A stretch of 64,000 nt of DNA, from the NCBI GenBank assembly GCA_018136815.1, contig CM030942.1:1365797-1429796 (forward strand), given 5' to 3'. The notes under the pieces were generated by a model. It ran no database searches. It had not been told where the DNA came from and saw only the letters and a list, made by a program, of their open reading frames with translations. Of the stretch, positions 48,575-59,240 are shown piece after piece (within the stretch, counting starts at the first letter, position 1; the number at the start of each line of letters is the position of its first letter). The DNA is from Isochrysis galbana. Taxonomy: Eukaryota; Haptophyta; Isochrysidales; Isochrysidaceae. The position numbers and the translations under genes are program-made.

Positions 48575-48926
48575 AAGGGTGTCTCCGAGGGTCTTTTCGT
48601 TTGTGATGCACAATCCGTCTCACAATAATGTGACTGGAACAGTAGAAGATAACGTTGTGATCGAAAACACCCTTCACACTCCTAAGTTAAAACAAAACGG
48701 CCGCGTGGTCCTCTTTCGACGGAACGCGACTTTAGTTAGGGGGCCGTATGCGCCGCACTAGCGAGGTGCGCTGAGGGTTGCGCAGATGACGTCTTGCCTT
48801 TAGCAGGCAGACGATCAATCTCGGGCGGCCGACGAGTGGGACGGATCAATAAGGAATCCGGTGTGATGAATACTCCGTCTCAAAATACTTTATCACTCCC
48901 GCGGCGGGCGCCGCAGTTCTTTACCA

Positions 48927-49074
48927 TTAGAGCTCCAGAGCGTCACGAGGGGAGTTGCCGCAAGGCAGGGAGTGAGGGAGAGGGAGGAGAAAAGAGCGTG
49001 GCTTCGTGAGTGTCTTCCATTGCCACGGGCGAGGCGAGAATATTAAAAAGTTTTTTTTTAGAGCTCCAGAGCGT
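48927..49074 (+). mobile_element. 114-bp LINE tail copy with 17-bp target duplication
   Basis: The insert 48944-49057 starts in the LINE 3' untranslated region (CACGAGGGGAGTTGCCGCAA) and ends GAATATTAAAAAG plus T. It is bounded by TTAGAGCTCCAGAGCGT at 48927-48943 and 49058-49074. The related copy of the host repeat at 57240-57290 lacks the insert. It is the shortest and clearest demonstration in the window that the T tract is the integrated 3' end. Confidence 0.88.
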
Positions 49075-49241
49075 GTGCGAAGAGAGGGGCGAGGAGAATC
49101 GCACCATTTTCTGGCGAAGATTTTCGTGGCGGCAAGTGGGCCCCCTGGGAGTTTTGTTGTGGGCTTTGGAGGCAATGGTCAAAAAATGTCACCCCCCCAT
49201 ATTACATATTAGTAGTTAAAAAGCCCTATTTGACCGCCCTA

Positions 49242-50239
49242 TTTCTTGTTCAAATGGTGGCGGAAAGTTGCCCGTGGTGTGTTTGTGTTATAATTCAGAG
49301 GAGGACACCAGATACAACTGCGAAATGAACGGTGTGGTGGAGGGAGGAGAGAAAAAGAGAGGGCGAATAGGCAAGAGAAACGTAATTGGCGAGTAAGCAA
49401 GGGTAAGGCGGTCGAGATCCCAAGATACGGCATGATCGCGAGATACCGGGCGGACGGCCCAGTAGGGTCAGCGATGCCAGAGCGACCGAGAAAACGTCAG
49501 CTGCTAGTCTTCTTGAGGGGTGGGTGGTACCGCCCTTCGAGTGGCGCGGGGGCCTTCCTATGGGGGCTTTTCATATTCAAGCTGCGAAGGCCCATGCCGC
49601 CTCGCCACTGGGGGGAAGACGCTGCGACGCGTGCATGATTTGGTGTAGTGGCAGCACCTCAAGAATGGAAACAGTCGCGTATGTGTGTAGTGTGTGATTG
49701 TTCAGGTAGTCGGCGGAGGTGTTGTTGAGGGGTTGCAACCGTCCTTGTTCAAAAATAGAAAGTAGAGCAGTAAGAAGACCGTGTGGTTCAAGGAGTAGTA
49801 ACTCAGCATCGTGCATCGTCATCTAGTAGTTTCCGGCTGTCCCTCGCCTGGGGCGCACTATGGTTGTGTGGTGCGAGTAGAGATTGGAGGGACGCCAGTC
49901 GAATGAAAAGCCCGGATGTTGTCGACTCAAACGTTTCTCGAAGCCCGAGACGGGCCTTCTTGCCATACAATCCCCGGGTGGACTTCGGCGTGACGTGCAC
50001 ATATCCCGGGTATTGCGGTATCGCGCACGAGCCCACGAGGGAAGGTGGAAGACTGAAGCAGAAAGGGCGTGGGGATAACAACACCGAGGCAGGAGAGCTC
50101 GAAAGACAAGAGTGTCGTCGAGGGTGCGCTAGTCGCCAAGTAAGCATGATTCCAGATCGCAACCCGGGGCAAGCTTTCACACTTCATGGTAGCTTCACTT
50201 ATCATGCATCACGGGATTGGTATGCCAATGCCGCCCTGC
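49242..50239. other. Intergenic, no recognised gene
   Basis: Open frames on both strands between 49783 and 50253 have no motif. This is partly the 3' flank of the minus-strand proline-rich gene. No repeat shared with the rest of the window was noticed. Confidence 0.4.
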
Positions 50240-52671
50240 CTATCTATCGCTAAGCGACCTGCCTCCATCGTAGCCAGGCACCTGGTGATGCGATGCCCCT
50301 CGCATGCCCTGTCGGTGTGCAGACACATTTCCTTCGAAAGACGGAAACGGGTCACTATGTTGCGTGGCACCATGGCTCCTAAATCCGTCCATGAGTCCAG
50401 AAGCGGACAGTGCTGGCGCTCCGGTGAGGAACTGAGGTGGGCTACTCCTTCCCAGCGCAGTTATTTCGGGGCAGGAATTCGGTGGAAGCCCACAAGGCAA
50501 AGCTGGCAACGAAAGGGCAGGCGGTACAAAGCTCCCCACATTCGCATTGCCTCGAGTGCATGGTGGATACCCTTGCGGCAATGCGGGGAGCGTCATGCAT
50601 TCCGAGGATGAGGAGCACGCTGGAGCTGCAGGTGAGGAGGGCCATGGGAGCGAGCCCTGTGGAGAGGTACACCAGCTCAGGGCTTGAAGCTCTGCGCTGG
50701 CCAGGGAGGGCTGTGATGCACATGTCCACGGCGCTAGCGCCTGTTCACCGAATGGGATTGCGCTGTGGGTTGCGCAACTGCCGCTGCCCACCAAGAACTT
50801 AGTCTCACCGGTGCCATTCGTGCGAGGTGCGGCGGCTGGACGCACGGGGAATGCCGCCGAGGGAGGAGCAGCAAGTCTTGGCACAGCCGTCGCCCTTCCA
50901 CAAAGGTTACGGGCAGTGGGCGTGGTTTCTTGCACGCCGGTGAGCATGCCTCCGTGCGACCCTTGCACTCCATCCGCAACCATACTTCTAGAGAGGACGG
51001 AATTTGAATTTGGCGATGGAGCAGTAACGATGCTGGTCAGGCCATTTGGCGCACATAGCCCAGGCTGCGAAGGAGCGGCAGGTGCGGCGGGCGCAGCGGG
51101 CGCCGGAGGCTTACTGGGTGCTGGGTCCACGTTTGGAAGTTGGATGTATTGGCTCAACACATAGCCATATCCGGAGCAACATTGGAGGCATCCATCGACC
51201 GCACAGACAACAATGCATATGCTTATTGCGAGGACAAGATAGATGATCGGACGCATGGAATTCTCGAGATTGAAAGGATTGCCCACAGTGTAGGGGTTCC
51301 ACCAGGGAGGGTTGTAGATGGTGTCCATGTCTTGGATGAGCGGATAGCACCCAACGAAGGTGGGTGCACGGCCAGTCGGGCAGATGTTGTCGCCAGGGCT
51401 ACCGGCGCTGCAGGTCGCACTGCACACGGAACAGCCAAGCGGATATTGCCGGAAGACCGTGAAAGGTGTCTTGAGCGCTCCGTGGAGGTTGGCCGATGCG
51501 GATGTGCCCCATATTTTACCGGGTGCATCGCTCGGGCCGACCATGTCCTCTTCCGATTGAGGCGGTGGTGGAGGGGGAGGTGGCGGCGGCGGTGGCGGCG
51601 GCGGCGGCGGTGGGTCGGGCGGCACCGGTGGCGGAGGTGGTGGAGGAGGAGGCGGGGGAGGGGGAGGCGGGGGAGGGGGCGGAGGTGGCGGGGGGGGAGG
51701 GGGGGCAGGAGGCTCAGGGAGAGAGGGCGGTTCAGGTGGCAAAGCTGGCGGCTGTGGTGGGGATGGGGGAGACGGTGGAGGGAAGGGGGGGAACTTAGGA
51801 GGTGGCAAATGAGGCGGTGACGGCGGTGGAGGGTGAGGTGAAGGCGGCGGCGACGGTGGAGAGGGGGGCACAGGAGGTGCAGGCGGTGGCGCTGGCGGCA
51901 TAGACGGGGGCGGCGGGAGCAAGGGCGGGGAAGGAGGCGGCAAAGGGGGTGACGGAAGATATGGGGGCAAGGGCGGCCGAGTAGGAGGCGACGGAGGAGA
52001 TGGTGGTTGTGGTGGCCTCGGTGGCGACGGCGGCATAGGCGGAGGTCCGGGTGGCTTTGGAGGCTGTGGTGGAACACGAGGTGGTAGTAGCGGTGCCGGC
52101 GGTGGCGGGGCCGATGGCGGAAAGGATGGCGGTAAAGGGGGCGACGAGGGCGGGGATGGAGGGCTTGGCGGCTGCGGTGGTGATGGGGGTGAGCTAGGGG
52201 GCTGGGGGGGTGCGGTGGTAGAGGGGGAGAAGGGGGGGGGGTCGGCGGCGCAGGGAGCGGTGAGGGTGATGGCAGAGGCGGCGGTGGCGGCGGTGGCGGC
52301 GGCGGTGGTGGCGGCGGCGGTGGCGGTGGCGGTGGTGGGAACTCGACGGTGATCGAGGCGCATGAGCAGTGGCATTCTGTGATGGCGTCAATCGGATCCC
52401 TTGAGAAGGGGTTGAGGAGGAGGAAGAAGACTACGGTGGCCCAAATGGACACGGTCGTCCATATGGGGCACCAAATACTCCACCAGAGTGAGCCGATCAG
52501 CCAGACCGGCGTAGTCAGCAGTAGCGGACGCGGCACCTCCTGAGCAGCGGCCGTCGACGGCTGGATGATCCTCTCGAGAACATCTTTGAGGACAACCAGC
52601 TGCGGCAAGGTGAGCACATCGCGCAGGTTGGCATGGGTCGGGCGGAGCCACTTCAGCTGGCTGAAGGCCAT
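50240..52671 (-). CDS. Proline-rich membrane protein, frame broken at a 10-C run
   Basis: The likely start is ATG 52671 (MAFSQLKWL); an earlier in-frame ATG at 52773 exists. The N-terminal part has two hydrophobic segments (PVWLIGSLWWSIWCPIW and VSIWATVVFFLLL), then a Cys-rich turn (CHCSCAS). It then enters a very long proline-rich domain of SPPPP and PPSPP words. The frame used before the ten-C run at about 52232-52241 differs from the one that stays open afterwards to 50240; one extra C would join them, so a homopolymer error or indel is likely. After the proline domain come a Cys-containing segment (CSVCSATCSAG), a transmembrane helix (IIYLVLAISICIVVCAV) and a serine/proline tail. The composition is like hydroxyproline-rich wall or adhesion proteins of algae. 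Its function is unknown. Confidence 0.55.
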
Positions 52672-52993
52672 CGGCGCGCCACGGCGATGCAAGGGAGAGA
52701 GAGGGGGGGGGGGGAGAGAGGCGGCGCGGGCGTCCTGCGCTCTGCTCGAGGGCGCCGCCGCCGGTTGGCCCATCCTATTTTCTATGTACTACTAGTGACT
52801 ATTGTATCATGAATACCATAGTGTAGAGTGGCTCTGTGAAGGCGTCAGAGTTTTATTGTTGTGTTAGTATAACCTTAGTGCTGCGGGACCGTAGCCCTTC
52901 GACGGCAACGGAGCCCCTCCCCCGCGATGGGGGTGTGCGCGGTTGGCGCATGGCTCGTCCGGTGTATGTGGCTAGGAATGCTAGCTAACAAGA

Positions 52994-55465
52994 TGTCATA
53001 TAGCCCGGTCACTCACTCATTTTAACCACTATTTCCCACCTCCCCTGGGTGTCCAAGGATTCCTTAGGGTCCCCCCCTACCTGCCCCGCCAACTCCCTCC
53101 GCCCTCCGAACGACCCCCTCCCACCCCACGAAGGGCAATGGCGTCGGTGAGGGACCCCCCTCCCTTCCCCCGCGCGTGGCGGGCTATTTTGGGAGATTCA
53201 GGCGGGCGCTCACGGGAGGGAATCAGAGTAGTGAATGTGGGGCGCATCACTATTAGAAACGCGGAGCTTCCGCGACGTCCGATCGCCCGCGATCGGCCGA
53301 AGAATGGCCTGGAGGTGGTGGCCATGCAGAGCCCAGAGCTCTCGCGAGCAGGGTGGGGGGTCACTAGTAGGTCGCACGCTGGTTCTTGAGGGTCGCACAC
53401 ACTCGCACTAACCCATCCTGGCCCCTCGCACCGCAGGAATGCCTCGATTCGATCCGGCCCGACGCCCAGGGCCATGGCCCCTATTGACGTCGACCAGCGC
53501 TCGATTGGACGCCTGGAGGTGCAGCTCTTCAAGTGGCCGTGCGGCGCGACGGGCCGGTCGCGACCCGGCTGTTCCGGGCCTGCCTGTAGCCCCCAAAGCC
53601 TCCTGGCCCGGCCCCACGCGTTCGCGCCCAGCGTTGATTCGAAATCTTGAGAGCTGGTGTGTGTCGTGTTCACGTCTCACCTCCGCCTTCACCGCAAAGG
53701 CGTGCGCCGAGGCCGTTAGGTACATGAATTTGGCTCCTGGGGCGGAACCATTTCATATGATGAGTGTTAACTTGCCCTATGCAAGCTGAGGGGCAAGGAA
53801 GTGCCAGCGGCAATCGCAGTCGCGTTCGAAAGTTGGGCACTCGGGCCCGTTCGGCCCATAGCCTTGGTCTTGTTTTCGGTGTTGCACAGGGCCAACTTCG
53901 ACGCCATGTGCGCGGGCGGCGGCGGCGATTGGCGTGGCTGCTAGGGCGGCATATTCGGATATGGTGCCTGGCAGGGCATTCTATCCCAGTGGATGACCGA
54001 GAAAGCGCCGGCAGCGCGCCCGGTAGCGGTCGAAAGTTGGGCACTCGGCCCGTACGGCCGGGTGACGTTGGCGTAGTCGTCGGCGCCACACACGGCCGAC
54101 TATTTCGCGATGCGCGAGGGCGGCGGCGGCGATTAGCGTGGCTGCTCGGGCGGCATATTCGGATATCGCGCCTGGCAGGGCATTCTATCCCAGTGGTTGA
54201 CCGAGAAAGCGCCGGCAGCGCGCCCGGTAGCGGTCGGAAGTTGGGCACTCGGCCCGTTCGGCCGGGTGACGTTGGCGTAGTCGTCGGCGCCACACACGGC
54301 CGACTACTTCGCGATGCGCGCGGGCGGCGGCGGCGATTGGCGTGGCTGCTCGGGCGGCACTTTTGAATATGGTGCCTGGTGGGGCATTCTATCTCAGTGG
54401 ATAGCCGAGAAAGCGCCGGCAGCGCGACCGCTCGCATTCGAAAGTTGGGCACTCCGGCCCATTCGGCCGGGTGACGTCAGCGTAGTTGACGGCGCCACAC
54501 ACGGCCGACTACGGCGCGATGCACGCGGGCGGCGGCGGCGATTGGCGTGGCTGCTAGGGCGGCATATTCGGATATGGTGCCTGGCAGGGCATTCTATCCC
54601 AGTGGATGACCGAGAAAGCGCCGGCAGCGCGCCCGGTAGAGGTGGGAAGTTGGGCACTCGGCCCGTTCGGCCGGGTGACGTTGGCGTAGTCGTCGGCGCC
54701 ACACACGGCCGACTATTTCGCGATGCGCGCGGGCGGCGGCGGCGATTGGCGTGGCTGCTCGGGCGGCATATTCGGATATGGTGCCTGGTAGGGCATTCTA
54801 TCCCAGTGGATGACCGAGAAAGCGCCGGCAGCGCGCCCGGTAGAGGTGGGAAGTTGGGTGTTCGAACGCATTTCGGTACGTTACCGTTTAGGCGGTTTTT
54901 GCGCCAATGCCGATATTCGTCAAGATGTGCGAGGCTGGAGAGAGCAATTGGCTCGGCCACTAGAGCAGCATATCTTGATTTAACGTTTTCTGCTGTCCTA
55001 GTTGAAATGGATGAAAGAAAAGACCATGCCATCCGCCCGGTCGCGGTGCCAAATTAGCCGCTCTAGCCCTCGGTGACTAGTGGTTCACGTAAGCGTCTTG
55101 AGTTTTGTGATACTTTCGTACACATTGAAGTGCAAAATTATGAGTTTGACTTATGGTCCAGTGTGTAAAGAACCACTTCTTGTAGACCCAGTGAGTTGGC
55201 GTCAAAATTCTCCTCGTCATTCCATGTTTGTGCCTCGCATGAAGGGCCTCACTAAAAATATACCGGAGGGGGGCCCGACTGTATTTCGCGCACCGTCTTC
55301 GAAGGCCTGAAATTCGGTATTTTTCGAAAATTTCGCCGGGGAACCCCCAATTTTTTTTGCTGATCCATCCTACCGGAACCTATAGGGAGCTTATTTAGCC
55401 CTTCATTTACCCATAATTGCTGGTGCCCTCCGCACCCCCATAGTGAGTGACCGGGCTATGTCATA
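52994..55465. mobile_element. 2.46-kb DNA transposon-like element with 17-bp inverted ends and 7-bp duplication
   Basis: The ends TAGCCCGGTCACTCACT (53001-53017) and its exact complement (55442-55458) border the element, and TGTCATA occurs on both sides (52994-53000, 55459-55465). If the element begins one base earlier the duplication would be GTCAT, so 5 or 7 bp are both possible. The interior has no recognisable transposase. Its most striking content is a 204-bp tandem array at 53828-55057. A near-identical terminus sits alone at 26000-26016. The superfamily could not be assigned from the ends alone. Confidence 0.75.
53828..55057. repeat. Tandem array of about 204-bp units, five good and one divergent copy
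   Basis: The word AGTTGGGCACTC recurs at about 53831, 54036, 54240, 54444 and 54649, and a diverged form at 54853. Each unit contains GGCGGCGGCGGCGATT, GGCATATTCGGATATGG and GAGAAAGCGCCGGCAGCG. Because the period is close to a multiple of three, long frames stay open on both strands (plus 53764-54366 and 54314-55057; minus 54452-53670 and 55032-54394). None resembles a known protein. Confidence 0.9.
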
Positions 55466-55800
55466 CGACGCTATAAGTTCTAACATGGTACCCCCGCCGA
55501 GAGGTCACCGCAATCTCCATGACACCAGCGCGCGCGTCGACGCTCAAGGGTGCAACACATCATCGAATGGACTCGACGCATTCGATGAAAATCTTTCCTT
55601 CGAATTTGTGGCTGCCGAGCGGGCCACACGTTCCCACAACTGGTGGGACCTGGACAATATGGTCAGTCTACAGTCTACACAAATTACAAATTCTTCAGTG
55701 GTGGCCGATACCAGATCCGCAAGCATTCACCAGTTCAAGGGTGGGAAGGACACTTTACCACATCGAATCACTCCAAGCACCCCTCAGCTCTTACTTCTAC

Positions 55801-56570
55801 GGCTGTGGGGGTCGTGCGGCGAAGGCAACGGCCGTCCGCTCTGCACCACGGCGCCGGGCAGGACGATCCTCGTCGAATCCCCCCGGATGCCATCACGCGG
55901 AAAGGTCATCCCGGGCCGGCATGGTCTCCACAACTCGCTCAACACGAGCAGGAAGACTGCCATTGCTATGGGGAAGATTCGATCTCGACGGTTTAAGATA
56001 CGATCTCCACCTGGCACAACTGCCCGTCTTCCCCGCTTGTATCGTGGCAGTGGCAGAAAACTGCCTGCTGCCTGCCTGGCTTCTCTGTCCCACGCCGCGG
56101 GCGATTTCCAGGAATCGCAGATCGTCCCCCGCGCAGGAAAAACGCCGCGGGGCGCCGTCAGGAAGCTGCAGTTTCCCCCCGGCGCGGGGAGACCGCCAAG
56201 AGGCCCGCCCACGCACCAGGAAGCAGGAAGAAGGACCGCCGAGCGTTCCCCGCGCGGGGGGAAATATCCCCTCGAGAAAAGGGCTCCGGGGACGACTCCG
56301 CCCGCCGTTCTCCGCGCGGGGGGAAAGCTGATGAGGCCTCCCTCCGCTCGCCCCACCTCGCGAGAGGGGGGGGGGCCGTGGGGGAAGCCCTCCGCTGGGC
56401 GCTCGCGGACGGACGAGCTGCTGGCCTCTCCCCCCCCCGCGCGGGGGGGCGGTCGACCCATGTGCGCTACTTTGGGCCTGGCGCTGGGGGGGGGGGGGCT
56501 CTTGGCGTCCGGTTGGTTGACGACGCATTCTAGTTAGTGCGCCGTGTTGTGGGGGCCGCAGCCGATCGGC
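55801..56570. other. GC-rich sequence with short inverted words, no recognised gene
   Basis: A frame stays open on the plus strand to 56537 but is proline/arginine-rich and compositional. Repeated words such as CCGCGCGGGGGGAAA (near 56256 and 56315) form hairpins. 56452-56500 matches the element D segment around GACCCATGTGCGCTACTTTG. Confidence 0.4.
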
Positions 56571-56960
56571 TTTCCCCATGGAATATTCTTACCGCACTCG
56601 CGGCGCATGGAACCTCTACTTACACGTAGCATACTTTCTACACCCCCACTCCCTTGGCCCTTCCACCCCCGCCATCAGGCGGCTCCCCCCGATACACTAC
56701 TATGGGGATTGGAGTGAAGGGCTTAGATATGGTCCGGTGGCCCGCGCCCCCCCCCGGTGATCTTTCCCCCCCTTCCTCTTGTGTCCCGGGTTGGCGGCGG
56801 CCTCAGTCCCTCAGTCCCGACTTACCCTGTAAACCGGCGCGGGACTTACCTATTTTTCGGTGGGCGGAGCTCTCACTTGCGCCCACTCCCTTCTCTGCGC
56901 TCTCTCTCCCTCTCCTGCGGCACGCGCGATATGGCGCGCCTGCGATGCTAGGCCTGCAGC
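56571..56960 (-). mobile_element. Type C retroposon copy, minus orientation, tail decayed
   Basis: The plus strand begins GGAATATTCTTACCGCACTCG, the complement of the family 3' end without the T run. It continues with CTTAGATATGGTCCGGTGGC and the CCGACTTACCCTGTAAAC block found at 7130-7578 and 32480-32640. No coding frame is supported. From about 56960 to 57225 the sequence is not shared with other copies. Confidence 0.6.
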
Positions 56961-57224
56961 TGCCCACTGGCGACCGCGTCGGTGAGCTGGTCCTGGTTCT
57001 CGATGCCGAGTTCGAGTGAGGGCGAATCCTGCGAGGGGCGGGTCGGGATGGTCAGGGCGGGGTCTGCGGCAGCCAGGGTAGCCGCGTGCGCGCGCTGTGA
57101 GGAGCTGGGTGGGCTGCGCGGGCCATGATGCCAGAGGGTCAGGGGGTGGTCGGACTGTCGGCAGCCCGACACGGCGCTGCATCGGGCGGGAATCAAATGC
57201 CGAATGTAGCTTAGATATAAAGGA

Positions 57225-57446
57225 ATCGATCCCCCCGCGGGCGCGACCGCCAATTCTTTACGGGTAGAGCGTGAGCGCGCGTGACGGAGGGGGGGGGAGG
57301 GGGGGAGAATCGCACCATTTCCTGGCTAAGATTTTCGTGGCGGCAGGTGGCCCCCCCTGAAGGTTTTTTATTGGGCCTCGCGCCACGGTCAAAAAATGCA
57401 GCCCAACCCTTACTAGTAGTTAAAAAGCCCCTGTTTGACCGCCCTA
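57225..57446. mobile_element. Right end of the TA-flanked element, second copy
   Basis: The sequence matches 48895-49241 without the LINE tail insert: GAATCGCACCATTTCCTGGC, AGATTTTCGTGGCGGCA, TCAAAAAATG and the end CCTGTTTGACCGCCC (57430-57444) followed by TA. A left end was not found nearby. It is adjacent to a type E retroposon fragment at 57478-57598. Confidence 0.65.
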
Positions 57447-57477
57447 AGGGAGAGAGTGGGCCGGCAGAGCAGTCTGC

Positions 57478-57598
57478 TCCAGGCAAGCCATCAGGCATGC
57501 CAGGAGCATGGGTGGTTCCTCCCCCATGGCAGGGGAGGAGTGGAGAGAGGGGGGGGCTCGTGCCCCCCCCATGGGAGAACCAAGTATAAACTTAGTTT
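57478..57598 (-). mobile_element. Type E retroposon 5' fragment
   Basis: The plus strand has GCATGCCAGGAGCATGGG, CCCATGGCAGGGGAGGAG and ends ACCAAGTATAAACTTAGTT, as at 33000-33104. The hairpin word marks the 5' end of the minus-oriented element. It is a short piece with no 3' tail. Confidence 0.6.
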
Positions 57599-57984
57599 GC
57601 GTTGGCTGGTATGTGTGAGTATACGTGGATGCCGGGAAATAGTAGATACTCACATGCGTGCTAGAGCTCTGATGAATGAGGTGGAATATCTCAAGATCCG
57701 TGTCTCGAACCCAGGCTCCAGTTCGGACAAACATTATTGCGACAATACAAGCGACAATACAAAGTACTAATATCGTGTGTCTAGTCCTGAATGACAAGCC
57801 ATGGAAGCCCGACTCAAGAAACATCCCAAAGGGTTGCCCTTGTAACAACAACGATGTTGTTAAGGAGGGACCAGTCAAGGACCACAGCCAAAAGACCATC
57901 TTTTCGTCGCACTATTCTGATCCAGCAGTCACAACGTGCTGAGTAAAGTTTCATCTGTGTTGCAGCTCATTCTCTTCCGATTGG
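57599..57984. other. Intergenic, no gene seen
   Basis: Short frames only. It is the 3' flank of the minus-strand proline-rich gene. Confidence 0.4.
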
Positions 57985-58986
57985 TCACGCCCTCTCCTCG
58001 TCGCTTAGCTGATTCGAGCTCTCCGGTAATCGTGCCCCCCTAGTAAATCTCTGAAGATTGGGGTCCGACGACAAGATGCCATCAATCATCTGATCGATTT
58101 CATCAGGTGCCTCGGTCGGTGCCACCGTCATGTACTGCGGTTTGCGGAGGATCGCCTTTACCGTATTGCCCGTGCTACTTCCGCTTTGCTTTGGCGAGAT
58201 TGCCTCGTGAAGCTTCAGTAGGCGCAAGTAGGTGGAAGGCATCGCGCGTTGCACGCGAGCTTTAGCACTTTGCGACGTGATGAAGATGCACACGATCCCG
58301 GCGACCGTGATCAACAACCCAATTATTGCGACCAGCCAAGTCCACCCCACTCCACCTATCATGGTGTTGGCAGCCCCCTCTGTAGAGGCTCGAGGCGGTG
58401 GAGGCCAGATGCTCAATGGAGGCAAGGCGCTCGGTGGAGGTGAGGCGTTGGGGAGGGAGAAGTCATGTCTGTCTGACGGCGCTGCCGCCCGAGACAAGGG
58501 CAGGGGCGGTGGGCTTGGCGGGGACAATAGGAATAGGGAGGGTGGCGAAGGCCCAGGTATAGGCGAGGGGGGAGCACTGCTGAAGGGGAAGGCATGATCG
58601 TCTGGCGGCAGCGCCCCCCGAATCAAAGGCGGCGGCGGTGGCGCAGGCTCAGGTATAGGTGAGGGCGGAGGCGTGGGCGCCGATGGGATGGAGCAGCTGC
58701 TGATTCTGGGCAGCTGGAAGTCCTCATCCGCCGTGAAATCGAGAGTAAATGAGAAGTCGTCCAGCTGATTGTCTGCAGACAGGCCAAACACGAGGTGGGT
58801 CGCGTTGGAGGTGAACAGGCGGGCGCCACGCCAAGAGATAGGCGCCGAAAAGCGGCTGAGCGAGGACCCAGGCACGAGTGTAACGTTGGCAAGCGGGTCC
58901 CACTCCTCGAATGCCACTCGCACTCGGATGACCTCTGCAGACATGTCAGCTAGCGAGACCCAACCATGCAGCGGGCACTCTGCCAT
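57985..58986 (-). CDS. Single-pass proline-rich membrane protein
   Basis: The frame from ATG 58986 (MAECPLHGWVSL) gives 333 residues without introns; the frame is open further upstream to 59157 but that part is arginine/proline-rich and less likely coding. An N-terminal domain of about 100 residues (ANVTLVPGSSLSRF, THLVFGLSADNQLDDFSF) has a beta-rich look with potential N-glycosylation sites (NVT, NAT). It is followed by a proline/serine-rich stalk, one transmembrane helix (WLVAIIGLLITVAGIVCIFI) and a basic cytoplasmic tail of about 90 residues. No classical signal peptide is seen at this start. It is likely a surface protein; the specific function is unknown. The layout recalls the proline-rich gene at 50240-52671 but the domains are not alike. 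Confidence 0.65.
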   Translation of the reverse strand: MAECPLHGWVSLADMSAEVIRVRVAFEEWDPLANVTLVPGSSLSRFSAPISWRGARLFTSNATHLVFGLSADNQLDDFSFTLDFTADEDFQLPRISSCSIPSAPTPPPSPIPEPAPPPPPLIRGALPPDDHAFPFSSAPPSPIPGPSPPSLFLLSPPSPPPLPLSRAAAPSDRHDFSLPNASPPPSALPPLSIWPPPPRASTEGAANTMIGGVGWTWLVAIIGLLITVAGIVCIFITSQSAKARVQRAMPSTYLRLLKLHEAISPKQSGSSTGNTVKAILRKPQYMTVAPTEAPDEIDQMIDGILSSDPNLQRFTRGARLPESSNQLSDEERA

Positions 58987-59240
58987 CGCGAAAAGGGATT
59001 GGGTTGGGCGGGAAGGGTTGGCGAGAGAGCGCGAAGCAGTCGTGAGGGACTGAGGGATGGAGCGAGCGGGGAGGGGGAAGGGGGGAAGGGCGGGCGGCGG
59101 GACGCGCGAGAGCCGCTGGCTCGGCCGCCCTCTCTTCCTCTTCTCCTTTCTCGCCACGGATTCGCACTATAAATAGTAGTAAAGTATGTTTTTAGACCAG
59201 AAGATGGGTTCTCGGATTCTCGCGCACCGTGCAAAGTATA
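58987..59240. other. Upstream region of the proline-rich gene
   Basis: GC-rich sequence with a TATA-like word on the minus strand (TATTTATAGTGC, complement of 59167-59178), about 185 bp before ATG 58986, which could be the promoter of that gene. Confidence 0.35.

Larger units (their letters stand above)
47724..49241. mobile_element. Possible TA-flanked DNA transposon carrying retroposon insertions
   Basis: The left end GGGCGGTCAAACAGG (47726-47740) and the right end, complement GGGCGGTCAAATAGG (49225-49239), are inverted with 14 of 15 bases matching, and each is bordered by TA. TA duplications are typical of Tc1/mariner-like elements. A second right end with the same sequence and TA occurs at 57430-57446, with about 200 bp of shared interior. 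The interior here is filled by LINE 3' pieces at about 47757-48060 (minus) and 48165-48386 (plus) and a tail copy at 48944-49057. No transposase is visible. The pairing of these two ends is an inference. Confidence 0.5.
52848..55800 (+). repeat. Repeat F copy split by a DNA transposon
   Basis: The left part (52848-53000) and right part (55459-55800) match consecutive parts of the minus strand at 28795-28180. Removing 53001-55458 and one copy of TGTCATA gives the same spacing as the uninterrupted copy around AACAAGATG to TAACATGGTAC. The right part contains a frame similar to that of the other copy. The biological nature of F is unknown. Confidence 0.7.

Noticed and set aside
51223..52773. 516-codon minus-strand frame with histidine/arginine-rich part
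   Set aside because: After the 10-C run this frame becomes HHRSRQ-type sequence, which is the shifted reading of the proline codons. The proline-rich frame continues into a believable C-terminus.
55443..56537. 364-codon frame after repeat F
   Set aside because: Only its first 110 codons resemble the other F copy. The rest is GC-rich low complexity and repeat D sequence.
57670..57740. tRNA-like word CTCGAACCCAGG
   Set aside because: The stems of a T arm and an acceptor could not be paired on either strand.
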